A stretch of DNA of 64,000 nucleotides. Source: Ruegeria marisrubri (lineage in GTDB: Bacteria; Pseudomonadota; Alphaproteobacteria; Rhodobacterales; Rhodobacteraceae). The notes under the pieces were generated by a model, which was not told the origin of the DNA, did no database searches, and worked only from the letters and a program-made list of their open reading frames with translations. Below are positions 1-7,206 of this stretch, piece after piece. Positions within the stretch are counted from its first letter, which is position 1. Each line of letters begins with the position of its first letter. A program made the position numbers and the translations under genes. Location: positions 1 to 64,000 of the forward strand of contig NZ_LQBQ01000035.1 of NCBI RefSeq assembly GCF_001507595.1. Direction: 5' to 3'.

Positions 1-39
1 ATCTCCCCGACCGAATCCGTCAGGGCAACGTGTTCACAT

Positions 40-94
40 GGGTCAATTCTCAGTGAAAATCTGGGGGGCTACCGGGTCACTTCTCAGCAGAAAT
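40..94. repeat. Two near-identical 21 bp direct repeats, possible IS21-type end remnant
   Basis: A 21 bp motif beginning GGGTCA and containing TTCTCAG lies at 40-60 and again at 74-94, differing at only a few positions (GGGTCAATTCTCAG and GGGTCACTTCTCAG). Tandem copies of a motif of this look are typical of the multiple terminal repeats of IS21-family elements. No transposase gene is visible in the window, so the element would lie to the left or be a remnant. The repeat is seen directly; the IS21 assignment is inference from pattern memory. Confidence 0.4.
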
Positions 95-372
95 CAACAA
101 TTTATATGTTTTAAATTTTTTTCTTGCGTTTGATCGATGGCAGTTCCATCTCTTTTTCATCCAACGTTCAGAGCCAAATCTGGTATCCGAACGACGGGTC
201 GAACGGCGGCGAAGAAGCCGTTCGCAGATCAGTTCATCCTGATCTCACGTGAGCGACCCAGAGGGTCCTGCTTACGCATCAACGGAGAGACCGCGGTGTC
301 CAGCACCGCATGAAAGTTTCGAAGGAGCCTTCCGGGCTGTCCGGCGGGCGTGGTGCATGAGGAGGACTTATT
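95..372. other. AT-rich then mixed intergenic stretch upstream of the methyltransferase
   Basis: The first part (about 95-165) is distinctly AT-rich compared with the rest of the window, with runs such as TTTAAATTTTTTTCTT, and is a plausible promoter region for the methyltransferase operon. I see no convincing gene: the short open frames here lack a ribosome binding site and resemble no family I know. Confidence 0.4.
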
Positions 373-1749
373 GTGCCGAATGCGAAGACCGAGGCGAAGA
401 GCCTAACCCTGCCGGAAGAGCTTCGGCTGAAGATCACATACCGCAAGGTGGAGGATCTCAAACCCTATGCGGGGAATGCCCGGACCCACTCCGACAAACA
501 GATAGACCAGATCGCAGCATCGATCCGGCAGTTCAGCTTCGTGAACCCGGTTCTGATCGATGACGCTGGCGGCATCGTCGCCGGACACGGCCGCGTCGCC
601 GCGGCGCGCAAGCTCGGATACGATGAAGTTCCTGTCATCGAACTGGCACATCTCAGCGAGGCCGAACGGCGGGCCTACGTCATCGCCGACAATCGCCTCG
701 CCGAACTGGCGGGCTGGGATCGCGAAATCCTTGCGATCGAGTTTCAGGCCCTCTCGGAGATGGATCTCGAGTTCGATCTAGAGATTACCGGCTTCGAGAC
801 GGCCGAGATCGACCTGCTGCTGGATGACGACGATGCTGGAGATCGCGATCCCGCCGATGTTGTCCCCGAGCCCATCGCAGGTCCTGCAATCACTCGGCCT
901 GGCGATATCTGGCAGCTTGGACGCCACAAGCTGATCTGCGGCGATGCGCTGGATCCTGAAACCTATCGTCTGCTTATGGGTGACGATCGCGCACGCGCTG
1001 TCTTCACCGATCCGCCCTACAACGTAAAGATCGACGGCCATGTCTGCGGCTCCGGCAAGGTGAAACACCGCGAATTCGCCATGGCGACTGGCGAGATGGA
1101 TAAAGCCGGCTTCACCAGCTTCCTGCGCGACGCCCTTTCCGCCATGGTCGAGGTCAGCCTCGATGGCGCAATCCACTTCGTCTGCATGGACTGGCGCCAC
1201 ATGGATGAACTCAGCGCGGCGGGTGACGAGGTCTATTCCGAGTTCAAGAACCTGGTGGTCTGGGCCAAGACCAATGGCGGCATGGGCACCTTCTACCGCT
1301 CGCGTCACGAGCTGATCTTCGTCTACAAGGTCGGCACCGCGAAGCACCTGAATACCTTCGGCCTTGGCGAAACTGGTCGCTATCGGACGAATGTCTGGGA
1401 CTATCCCGGCGTCAACAGCTTCGGCGGCAACCAGGAAGACCTAGCGCTTCATCCGACCGTGAAGCCTGTCGCGCTGGTGGCGGATGCCATCCGCGACGTG
1501 ACCCGCCGCGGCGACATCGTGCTCGACGGTTTCGGCGGTTCGGGCACAACATTGATCGCGGCCGAACGCACGGGCCGTGCGGCTCGTCTGATCGAACTCG
1601 ACCCGCTCTACTGCGATGTGATCTGCCGGCGCTTCGAGGCCCAGACGGGGCAGCCGGCACGGCTCCTTGGTACGGATCAGACCTTTGCCGATGTAGCTTT
1701 CGATCGCGCAGCCGATCCAGACATTACGATCGTGGAGGCTGCCGAATGA
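373..1749 (+). CDS. ParB-like nuclease-domain DNA methyltransferase (orphan N4-cytosine/N6-adenine methylase)
   Basis: The 458-residue protein joins a ParB/Srx-like domain (about residues 20-110, with GGIVAGHGRVAAARKLG) to a methyltransferase of the N4/N6 family. The DPPY catalytic motif is at residues 213-216 and the S-adenosylmethionine-binding FGGSG motif near 387-391, so motif IV precedes motif I as in beta-class enzymes. It should methylate adenine or cytosine amino groups in a specific DNA site. The GTG start at 373 is preceded by GAGGAGG at 359-365. No restriction enzyme is adjacent, so it is probably an orphan methylase, as is common on phages and islands. Its stop overlaps the next start (ATGA), so the next gene is translationally coupled. 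Target site is unknown. Confidence 0.85.
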   Translation: MPNAKTEAKSLTLPEELRLKITYRKVEDLKPYAGNARTHSDKQIDQIAASIRQFSFVNPVLIDDAGGIVAGHGRVAAARKLGYDEVPVIELAHLSEAERRAYVIADNRLAELAGWDREILAIEFQALSEMDLEFDLEITGFETAEIDLLLDDDDAGDRDPADVVPEPIAGPAITRPGDIWQLGRHKLICGDALDPETYRLLMGDDRARAVFTDPPYNVKIDGHVCGSGKVKHREFAMATGEMDKAGFTSFLRDALSAMVEVSLDGAIHFVCMDWRHMDELSAAGDEVYSEFKNLVVWAKTNGGMGTFYRSRHELIFVYKVGTAKHLNTFGLGETGRYRTNVWDYPGVNSFGGNQEDLALHPTVKPVALVADAIRDVTRRGDIVLDGFGGSGTTLIAAERTGRAARLIELDPLYCDVICRRFEAQTGQPARLLGTDQTFADVAFDRAADPDITIVEAAE

Positions 1750-2129
1750 AGAAAGACCAGACCCCCAATGTAGGCTACATGATCCCGCCGCAGCACACGC
1801 GGTTCAAAAAGGGCCAGTCTGGCAATCCGCGTGGCCGCCCGCGCAAGCGGGAAGACCTGAACACCGTTCTTCATCGGGTCCTCAACCGCAAGGTCCGGAC
1901 CAAGGACGACGACCAGACGATGCCGATCCGCGATGCGCTGATGTGGAAGCTCCGCGATCTGGCGTTGCAAGGCGACAAACAAGCCATCGCTCTGCAGCAA
2001 CGCATCATCGAAGAAGCCGGTATCGCCGATCCCAATGCCCATTCGCCGGAAGAAAAGGCACGGCGGGTTCTCCGCAACATCAGACGGATGGAGAAAAGAG
2101 CGGCTCGAAAGGACCCTACCCATGAATGA
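1746..2129 (+). CDS. DUF5681 domain protein, copy A
   Basis: This 127-residue basic protein carries the hallmark KGQSGNPRGRP motif at residues 22-32, which defines DUF5681 proteins common in phages and islands of alphaproteobacteria. The Arg/Gly/Pro-rich motif resembles a DNA minor-groove-binding hook, but no function is established to my knowledge. The rest is predicted helical and ends in a lysine/arginine-rich tail. It overlaps the methyltransferase stop by four bases and itself overlaps the next gene by eight bases, so the three genes form one translational unit. A role in DNA binding with the methylase is inference only. Confidence 0.75.
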   Translation: MKKDQTPNVGYMIPPQHTRFKKGQSGNPRGRPRKREDLNTVLHRVLNRKVRTKDDDQTMPIRDALMWKLRDLALQGDKQAIALQQRIIEEAGIADPNAHSPEEKARRVLRNIRRMEKRAARKDPTHE

Positions 2130-2511
2130 TGACAAGAAAATCGGCTACGCCCATCCACCAAGATCGACACGCTGGCAGAAAGGTCAGTCGGGCAACCCAA
2201 AGGGTCGGCCGAAAACAAAATCGGAAATCATGATGGACGCCGCACGAATCCTGACCCAGACGGTCGACGCCCGCGCGCCGGATGGACGTACGATCAGGCT
2301 GGAAGCCATCGAAGCCGCCTATCTCGCACTCTGTCGAAAAGGTCTCAAGGGGCACAAACCGTCGCTGCTCGAAGCGATCCGCATCATGATGGATGTCGGT
2401 CCGGCTGTTCAGGCAAAAAAGGAAGAGCAGAAAAACAAGCGGCAGGAAATTTTGGAACGGCTGGAGCGTATGGGCGTCCCAATCTCAGAAGATTCCAAAC
2501 TGCGCAAATAG
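2122..2511 (+). CDS. DUF5681 domain protein, copy B
   Basis: A second DUF5681 protein of 129 residues with KGQSGNPKGRP at residues 20-30. I place the start at the ATG at 2122, which lines up with copy A (both begin with a short charged stretch, then GY and PP before the motif), rather than at an earlier in-frame ATG at 2035 that would lie deep inside copy A. The start overlaps the end of copy A. Outside the motif the two copies are quite diverged, which suggests old duplication or different partners rather than recent tandem copying. Function unknown. Confidence 0.72.
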   Translation: MNDDKKIGYAHPPRSTRWQKGQSGNPKGRPKTKSEIMMDAARILTQTVDARAPDGRTIRLEAIEAAYLALCRKGLKGHKPSLLEAIRIMMDVGPAVQAKKEEQKNKRQEILERLERMGVPISEDSKLRK

Positions 2512-2560
2512 CGCCATTCCAAACTGGACTTCCGACGCGCCAAGAGCGTCACTGTTGCCA

Positions 2561-2618
2561 CGCCCGGCAAGATCATCCCGGGCGCATCTCGGTACCAGGG
2601 CCAGCATAACGCTGGCCC
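2561..2618 (+). promoter_or_regulatory. Two adjacent perfect hairpins between the DUF5681 gene and DUF3489 gene
   Basis: CGCCCGG at 2561-2567 pairs with CCGGGCG at 2578-2584 (10-base loop), and GGGCCAGC at 2598-2605 pairs with GCTGGCCC at 2611-2618 (five-base loop). Neither is followed by a clear T-run. They sit just upstream of the ribosome binding site of the DUF3489 gene (start 2638) and could end the upstream operon, shape the downstream leader, or be protein-binding dyads. Pairing is seen directly; the role is inference. Confidence 0.45.
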
Positions 2619-2637
2619 GGAGAACCGAGGAGCAAAC

Positions 2638-2883
2638 ATGTCCACATCCAAATCGACACCCCCGCGCGAGACCAAGTCCGCAATCCTGCGCAGACTGCTG
2701 AGCCGCAAGGCCGGCGCGGATCTGACCACCCTGCAATCCGCCACCGGCTGGCAGCCGCATTCCGTCCGCGCCGCGTTGAGCGGTCTGAGGAAGGCCGGAT
2801 ACACGATCGACCGAGCGGATCCCTCTAAGCCCGGCGGCGGCGCGGTCTACCGCATCACCAGCAGCCCGGAGAGCACAACATGA
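2638..2883 (+). CDS. DUF3489 domain protein (small helix-turn-helix-like)
   Basis: An 81-residue protein matching the DUF3489 family: a helical region from about residue 12 to 60 with LQSATGWQPHSVRAALSGLRKAGY, which reads like a winged-helix or helix-turn-helix DNA-binding unit. The ribosome binding site GAGGAG lies about eight bases before the ATG. The gene overlaps the following DUF2924 gene by four bases (ATGA). In alphaproteobacterial islands this DUF3489-DUF2924-recombinase trio is a recurrent cassette, so it may act as an accessory or regulator of the recombinase. That role is inferred from neighbourhood. Confidence 0.8.
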   Translation: MSTSKSTPPRETKSAILRRLLSRKAGADLTTLQSATGWQPHSVRAALSGLRKAGYTIDRADPSKPGGGAVYRITSSPESTT

Positions 2884-3284
2884 AGCTCTCCCTCGCCGAG
2901 ATCGAGACCATGGACCGGGCGGCGCTGAGCGCCGCCTGGGACGCGGTCTTTGGCACACCTGTGCCGAAACGCCTCAGCAGCCCGTTCCTGCGCCGGTTCC
3001 TGGCCTTCGAGATACAGGCCCGGGAATGTTGCGGATTGCCCAAGGGCTTTGTCGCTAAGCTGCAGAAGGCGGTCGGCGACGGCCGGGGCACCAGCAGCCC
3101 TGCGCTGAAGCCCGGCGGCCGCCTGATCCGGGAATGGAATGGCGTGACCCATGTGGTCGATGTCATCGACGGTGGCTTCGTCTGGAATGGTCAGCGTTAT
3201 GCGTCGCTGTCGCCGATCGCCCGGGCCATCACCGGGGCCCGGTGGTCCGGGCCGCGGTTCTTCGGCCTGAAGAAGGTGCCCTGA
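2880..3284 (+). CDS. DUF2924 domain protein
   Basis: A 134-residue protein of the DUF2924 family, recognisable from FLRRFLAFEIQARECCG followed by PGGRLIREWNGVTHVVDV and a C-terminal stretch with YASLSPIARAITGARWSGPRFF. The latter resembles the small DNA-associated fold found in many phage proteins. It is translationally coupled to the DUF3489 gene upstream, and the recombinase starts two bases after its stop. Co-occurrence with large serine recombinases is characteristic, and a recombination accessory role is inferred. No biochemical function is known to me. Confidence 0.82.
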   Translation: MKLSLAEIETMDRAALSAAWDAVFGTPVPKRLSSPFLRRFLAFEIQARECCGLPKGFVAKLQKAVGDGRGTSSPALKPGGRLIREWNGVTHVVDVIDGGFVWNGQRYASLSPIARAITGARWSGPRFFGLKKVP

Positions 3285-3286
3285 CC

Positions 3287-4972
3287 ATGAACAAACCGCG
3301 GATCCGCTGTGCCATCTACACCCGCAAATCCTCTGACGAAGGACTCGACCAAGACTTCAACTCGCTCGACGCGCAAGCAGAGGCATGCGCCGCCTACATC
3401 GCCAGCCAGCGGCACGAGGGCTGGGTTGCGGGCAAAACCCGCTACGATGACGGCGGCATTTCTGGCGGAACGCTTGACCGACCCGCTTTGCAGCGTCTTC
3501 TCGCCGACATCGACGCGGGGCACGTGCAGATGGTGGTGGTCTACAAGATCGACCGCCTCACCCGCTCGCTGGCCGACTTCGCCAAGCTAGTCGAGCGCTT
3601 CGATGCGGCCGGGTGTTCCTTCGTCTCGGTGACCCAGGCCTTCAACACCGCGTCTTCCATGGGACGGCTGACCCTGAACGTGCTCTTGTCCTTTGCCCAG
3701 TTCGAGCGCGAGGTCACGGCCGAACGGATCAGGGACAAGATCGCCGCCTCAAAGAAAAAGGGGCTCTGGATGGGTGGCGTGCCGCCGCTCGGGTACGATC
3801 CCCATCCGGATCCGAAGACCCGCGGTCTCGTCATCAACGCAGTTGAGGCAGAGACCGTTCGGACGATCTTCGCGCTTTACGACGACCTCGGCTGCCTGAA
3901 CGCCGTCATGCGCCGGGCCAATGATCTGGGCCTGCGCTCCAAGCTGCACCGTTTCCGCTCCGGGCGGGTCCAGGGTGGCAATCCGTTGTCGCGCGGCCAG
4001 ATCTATGCGCTCCTGCGCAACCCGATCTACATCGGCAGGATCCGACACAAGACCCGGGTCTGGGATGGGCAGCATGAGCCGATTGTCTGCGATGCGGTTT
4101 GGGACCGGGTCCAGGAAAAGCTACAGGCCGCCAGTGCACGACCGCGGGGTCGGAAAACTGCTGCTCGACAGCTCGGCGCCATGCCTGATGCCCCGCTCAC
4201 CGGGAAACTGCGTGATGGGACCGGAGATCGACTCACCCCGACGCACACCCGACGTCATGGACGGCAAATCCGGTATTATGTCTCGAACCGGTTGATCTCC
4301 GGCGGAACGGATCCCGCTGGATGGCGACTGCCCGCAGCCGCGCTGGAGCAGGCGGTGGCGGACACCGTTGCCAGCCACCTCGTCTCCCTCGCCAGCGACC
4401 ACCGGATCTGTGCAGAAACGGACCTACAGCGGGGCAACGCCGTCAGGGACAGGGTGCGCCACCTCGCCGATCGGCTGACAAGCGGCACGCCTGGTCTCCT
4501 CGACGCGCTTTTGGCCGAGGGGTGCATCGGAAAGAACCGCATCGTCCTGAGGCTGCAGGCCCAGGCGCTCGCCGAAGCACTCGATCTCCATCCGAACGCG
4601 ATCAATCCGTCAGCCCTCTCGATCGAGGCCCCCTTCGCCCTTCGGCGTCGGGGCGTGGAAGGCAAGATCGTCGTCGGGGAGCGCGCGCCACAGCCCGATC
4701 GCACGCTGCTGCGCGCCCTCTCGCAGGCCCATGCATGGGTGGCCGACTTGCGCAACGGCAGGCCCCTTTGTGAGATCGCCACGGCGACGGGTCATGCAGA
4801 ATCCTATATTCGCACCCGATCGCAGCTGGCGTTCCTGTCGCCCGCGATCCAGAGCGCAATCCTCGACGGGCGCCAGCCGACGAACCTGACCCTCGAACGG
4901 ATCATCCGAAAACCAGTGCCATTGGACTGGGATGCCCAGGCCCGATTGTACGGCTTCGCAAGCGGTCAGTGA
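3287..4972 (+). CDS. Large serine recombinase (resolvase/invertase family integrase)
   Basis: A 561-residue large serine recombinase. The N-terminal resolvase domain starts at once with IYTRKSS, giving Ser15 as the likely nucleophile of the YxRxS motif, and continues with YKIDRLTRSL and FAQFEREVTAERIRDK. The recombinase domain follows (about 170-290, GVPPLGYDP and LLRNPIYIGRIRHKT), then a diverged zinc-ribbon-like region (about 310-340) and a long C-terminal DNA-binding part. I chose the ATG at 3287 because it gives the canonical N terminus and sits two bases after the DUF2924 stop. Such enzymes integrate and excise elements at attP/attB sites. The frame is intact, so it may be active. Confidence 0.9.
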   Translation: MNKPRIRCAIYTRKSSDEGLDQDFNSLDAQAEACAAYIASQRHEGWVAGKTRYDDGGISGGTLDRPALQRLLADIDAGHVQMVVVYKIDRLTRSLADFAKLVERFDAAGCSFVSVTQAFNTASSMGRLTLNVLLSFAQFEREVTAERIRDKIAASKKKGLWMGGVPPLGYDPHPDPKTRGLVINAVEAETVRTIFALYDDLGCLNAVMRRANDLGLRSKLHRFRSGRVQGGNPLSRGQIYALLRNPIYIGRIRHKTRVWDGQHEPIVCDAVWDRVQEKLQAASARPRGRKTAARQLGAMPDAPLTGKLRDGTGDRLTPTHTRRHGRQIRYYVSNRLISGGTDPAGWRLPAAALEQAVADTVASHLVSLASDHRICAETDLQRGNAVRDRVRHLADRLTSGTPGLLDALLAEGCIGKNRIVLRLQAQALAEALDLHPNAINPSALSIEAPFALRRRGVEGKIVVGERAPQPDRTLLRALSQAHAWVADLRNGRPLCEIATATGHAESYIRTRSQLAFLSPAIQSAILDGRQPTNLTLERIIRKPVPLDWDAQARLYGFASGQ

Positions 4973-4994
4973 CTTCCCAGATCTGGACGTGGCG

Positions 4995-5299
4995 TTCCCT
5001 GTTCCCGCGGAACACTTCCCTGATAATCGCGAAAAAATCCCTGTTAATTTGCGTAGGGAATTTTTGTGCAAGGTACTGATAATACGAGGCGATTTATGGC
5101 GCAAAATCACCAAAATGCCCCAAATTCGAAGAATTTCCCTGTATTTTCCCTGTTAGCAGGGAATTTTGGCCCTAACCGAAGCGCGTGATGGTGCCTACGG
5201 AGACACTACGCAGAAATCGCGCCAGCTCACGGGATTACGGTCGTCTCTCTGGCAGATGGCATAGTCCAAGCGCCCGGGAAAACGGGAGAAAACAGGGAA
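4995..5299. repeat. Cluster of TTCCCTG/CAGGGAA heptamers, candidate recombinase-binding or attachment region
   Basis: The heptamer TTCCCTG occurs exactly at 4995-5001, 5016-5022, 5135-5141 and 5146-5152, and in reverse (CAGGGAA) at 5157-5163 and 5293-5299; one-mismatch relatives lie near 5038 and 5055. The copies at 5146-5152 and 5157-5163 form a perfect seven-pair hairpin with loop TTAG. The 359-base spacer between the recombinase stop and the tRNA holds no gene that I can support and is AT-rich in its middle. Position directly behind a recombinase suggests an attachment or regulatory region, which is inference. Confidence 0.5.
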
Positions 5300-5331
5300 A
5301 GAAAGACTGTGCTGACAGAGATCGGGGTGGG

Positions 5332-5421
5332 TGGCGGAGACGAAGGGATTCGAACCCTCGAGACGGTTTCCCGCCTACTCCCTTAGCAGGGGAGCGCCTT
5401 CGACCACTCGGCCACGTCTCC
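5332..5421 (-). tRNA. trnS: tRNA-Ser (anticodon GCU)
   Basis: Read on the minus strand, the sequence starts GGAGACG (5421-5415) and ends CGTCTCC (5342-5336), giving a perfect seven-pair acceptor stem, followed by G discriminator and an encoded CCA (5334-5332). The D arm GTGGCCGAGTGG, the anticodon loop containing CTGCTAA, a long variable arm and the T arm GGTTCGAATCC are all present, as expected for a class II serine tRNA reading AGC/AGU. Its 3' end faces the recombinase island, the usual geometry for tRNA-associated insertion. Confidence 0.96.
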
Positions 5422-5841
5422 GGCGACGGGTATATCCTTGCACTCAACGGAAACACAAGGCCGATTGTGGTTGGCCGGCAATTTTTTCGGTTCGTGTGAT
5501 ACGCCGTTGAAATCCTGCGGAAAAGCACTCCAGCAGGGCGCGCTTCTCGCTTTTTTGTCGACCACTGGGAAACTCACCGCTTCAAAGTGCCACCGTTTCC
5601 GCAAAATGGATTCGTCCATTCCTCCTGCGAGCAAGGGCGACATACCTCGGCTGAAACGGTTTCCGGCTGGGAACGCCGCGCAGCGCGGGTTGCAAAATGT
5701 GGCAAAATCTAGGCATAATTGCGGCAATTGTATGTCGAAAGTGTGCAAAGCAAGCACCGCTGGACCGGAATAGTACCGGGGCGTCAGGCCAAGATGAAAC
5801 CTCTATGAGCCATTTGGAACTCCAGATGGGAGATTGTTGGT
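5422..5841. other. 420-base gene-free stretch between tRNA-Ser and the FecR gene
   Basis: It should hold the promoter of the minus-strand tRNA at its left end and that of the FecR gene at its right end. The open frame at about 5438-5773 has a composition and residue pattern unlike a real protein, and I reject it. No clear repeat or terminator was seen. Confidence 0.4.
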
Positions 5842-7179
5842 GTGTCTTGGTGCCAAGTATTGAAGGTTTTCATTTTCTTTGGGGTTTTTGCACAAGCTGC
5901 CGAGGACGTTCAGGCTGCGATCGGCGAGGTCGTGGGGGTCCAGCAGGGCGCCAAGCTCACATCCGGAGGCAAGACCCAGGTCGTGCGTCTGGGGATGGAG
6001 GTGAATTCCGGCGATGCGATCACGACGGATGCCAGCGGCGTGGTGCAGGTCATATTTTCCGACGAAACCAAGATTGCCGTAGGACCGAATGCCCGCATGG
6101 TTCTGGATGTATCGATGATGCGCGGCAACCAGACCGCCAAGAATTTCGCGGTCAAGGCGCTTGGTGGGAGTTTCCGTTTCATCTCTGGTAAAAGCAGGCG
6201 GCCTGTTTACAAGATTCAGACACCGACGGCGACAATGGGTGTGCGCGGAACAGTCTTTGATCTTTGGGTTCTTGATCAGAGGCAAAGTTCGATGGTCATC
6301 CTTGAGGGGTCGGTTCGCATGTGCAGCTCCAGGGGATTTTGTTCCTTGGTGCGTGGCCAATGCAAAATGGCCGCGACCTCTCCGAACGGTCGTGTAGGTC
6401 GGCCTGCGGACCACCTGCAAGCCGCAAGGGCGCTGCGCAGCGGGTTCCCGTTCCTCATGTCCCAGAGCGCTTTGACCGATCCCTTTCGGGTCGAGGTGGG
6501 TGGTTGTTCGAACCTGACTGAACCGCCCTCGCAGTTCGAGACTGTCATTCAACAACCGGTTCCCAAGATTGCGGTGCCGAAACCTCAAGCTTTGCCGATT
6601 GCAACCCCTCCGGCGCCGCAACCGCCTGCACCGCAACCGCCTGCGCGGGAACCGCCGGCGCCTGAACCACCAGCCCAACAACCTCCTGAGCCGGAACCGC
6701 CCGCGGTTCAGCCGCCCGTTGTCACGCCTCCGGCCGCGCTTGGGTTCCCGGGGCAAAGCCGTGGGGCATCCGGAAGAAATCAAGGGCGTGGCAACGAGAT
6801 CAGTGAAGGCCAGCATGGGACAGGCACCGGAAAGGGGCGGGGCGCTGAAAACCGCGGTGGCAATGCTTCGGGGCGGGCGGCGACCACCGGGACAGGTATG
6901 GCTTCCGGTGGAGCCGTGGCCGTAGGTGGTGGGTCTGCCCCGGGCAACAGCGCGTCGACCGTTGGGCGGGAAAACAGTGCTTCGGTCGCCGGACGAGGCG
7001 GCAGCGCGTCAGCCGCTGGACGGGGCAACAGCGCCTCGGCCGTCGGGCGAGGCAACAGCGCGTCAGCCGCCGGACGGGGCAAGAGCGCTTCGGCCGCCGG
7101 TCGGGGCAACAGCGGTAATGCAGCCGGTCGGGGCAACGGTGGCGGTGCTGCCGCGGCGCGCGGAGGCCCGGACAACTGA
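5842..7179 (+). CDS. Secreted FecR-domain protein with Pro-rich linker and Gly/Ser nonapeptide repeats
   Basis: The 445-residue protein begins with a signal peptide (hydrophobic VFIFFGVFAQA, residues about 9-19), then a FecR domain (about 25-150: LTSGGKTQVVRLGMEVNSGD, DETKIAVGPNARM, PTATMGVRGTVFDL). A Pro/Glu/Gln linker with PPAP-type repeats covers about 253-295. The tail has seven tandem nine-residue units of NSASAAGRG type (residues 369-431) encoded by 27-bp DNA repeats at 6946-7134. The GTG start at 5842 has GGGAG upstream; a TTG at 5860 would also keep the signal peptide. It lies 27 bases before a CHASE2 adenylate cyclase, so a periplasmic partner or ligand role for that sensor is likely but inferred. 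It is not a sigma-factor-linked FecR. Confidence 0.75.
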   Translation: MSWCQVLKVFIFFGVFAQAAEDVQAAIGEVVGVQQGAKLTSGGKTQVVRLGMEVNSGDAITTDASGVVQVIFSDETKIAVGPNARMVLDVSMMRGNQTAKNFAVKALGGSFRFISGKSRRPVYKIQTPTATMGVRGTVFDLWVLDQRQSSMVILEGSVRMCSSRGFCSLVRGQCKMAATSPNGRVGRPADHLQAARALRSGFPFLMSQSALTDPFRVEVGGCSNLTEPPSQFETVIQQPVPKIAVPKPQALPIATPPAPQPPAPQPPAREPPAPEPPAQQPPEPEPPAVQPPVVTPPAALGFPGQSRGASGRNQGRGNEISEGQHGTGTGKGRGAENRGGNASGRAATTGTGMASGGAVAVGGGSAPGNSASTVGRENSASVAGRGGSASAAGRGNSASAVGRGNSASAAGRGKSASAAGRGNSGNAAGRGNGGGAAAARGGPDN

Positions 7180-7206
7180 TGCTGATCCTGCTGGGGTTTC
7201 GGTGAC

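Noticed and set aside
249-563. 104-residue frame overlapping the methyltransferase start
   Set aside because: Overlaps the methylase in another frame, lacks a good ribosome binding site and resembles nothing known.
5438-5773. 111-residue frame between tRNA-Ser and the FecR gene
   Set aside because: No ribosome binding site, no recognisable motif, irregular composition.
6946-7134. Regular 27-bp repeats that could suggest a CRISPR array
   Set aside because: The repeats are contiguous with no spacers, are in frame, and encode a low-complexity tail; no cas genes occur.
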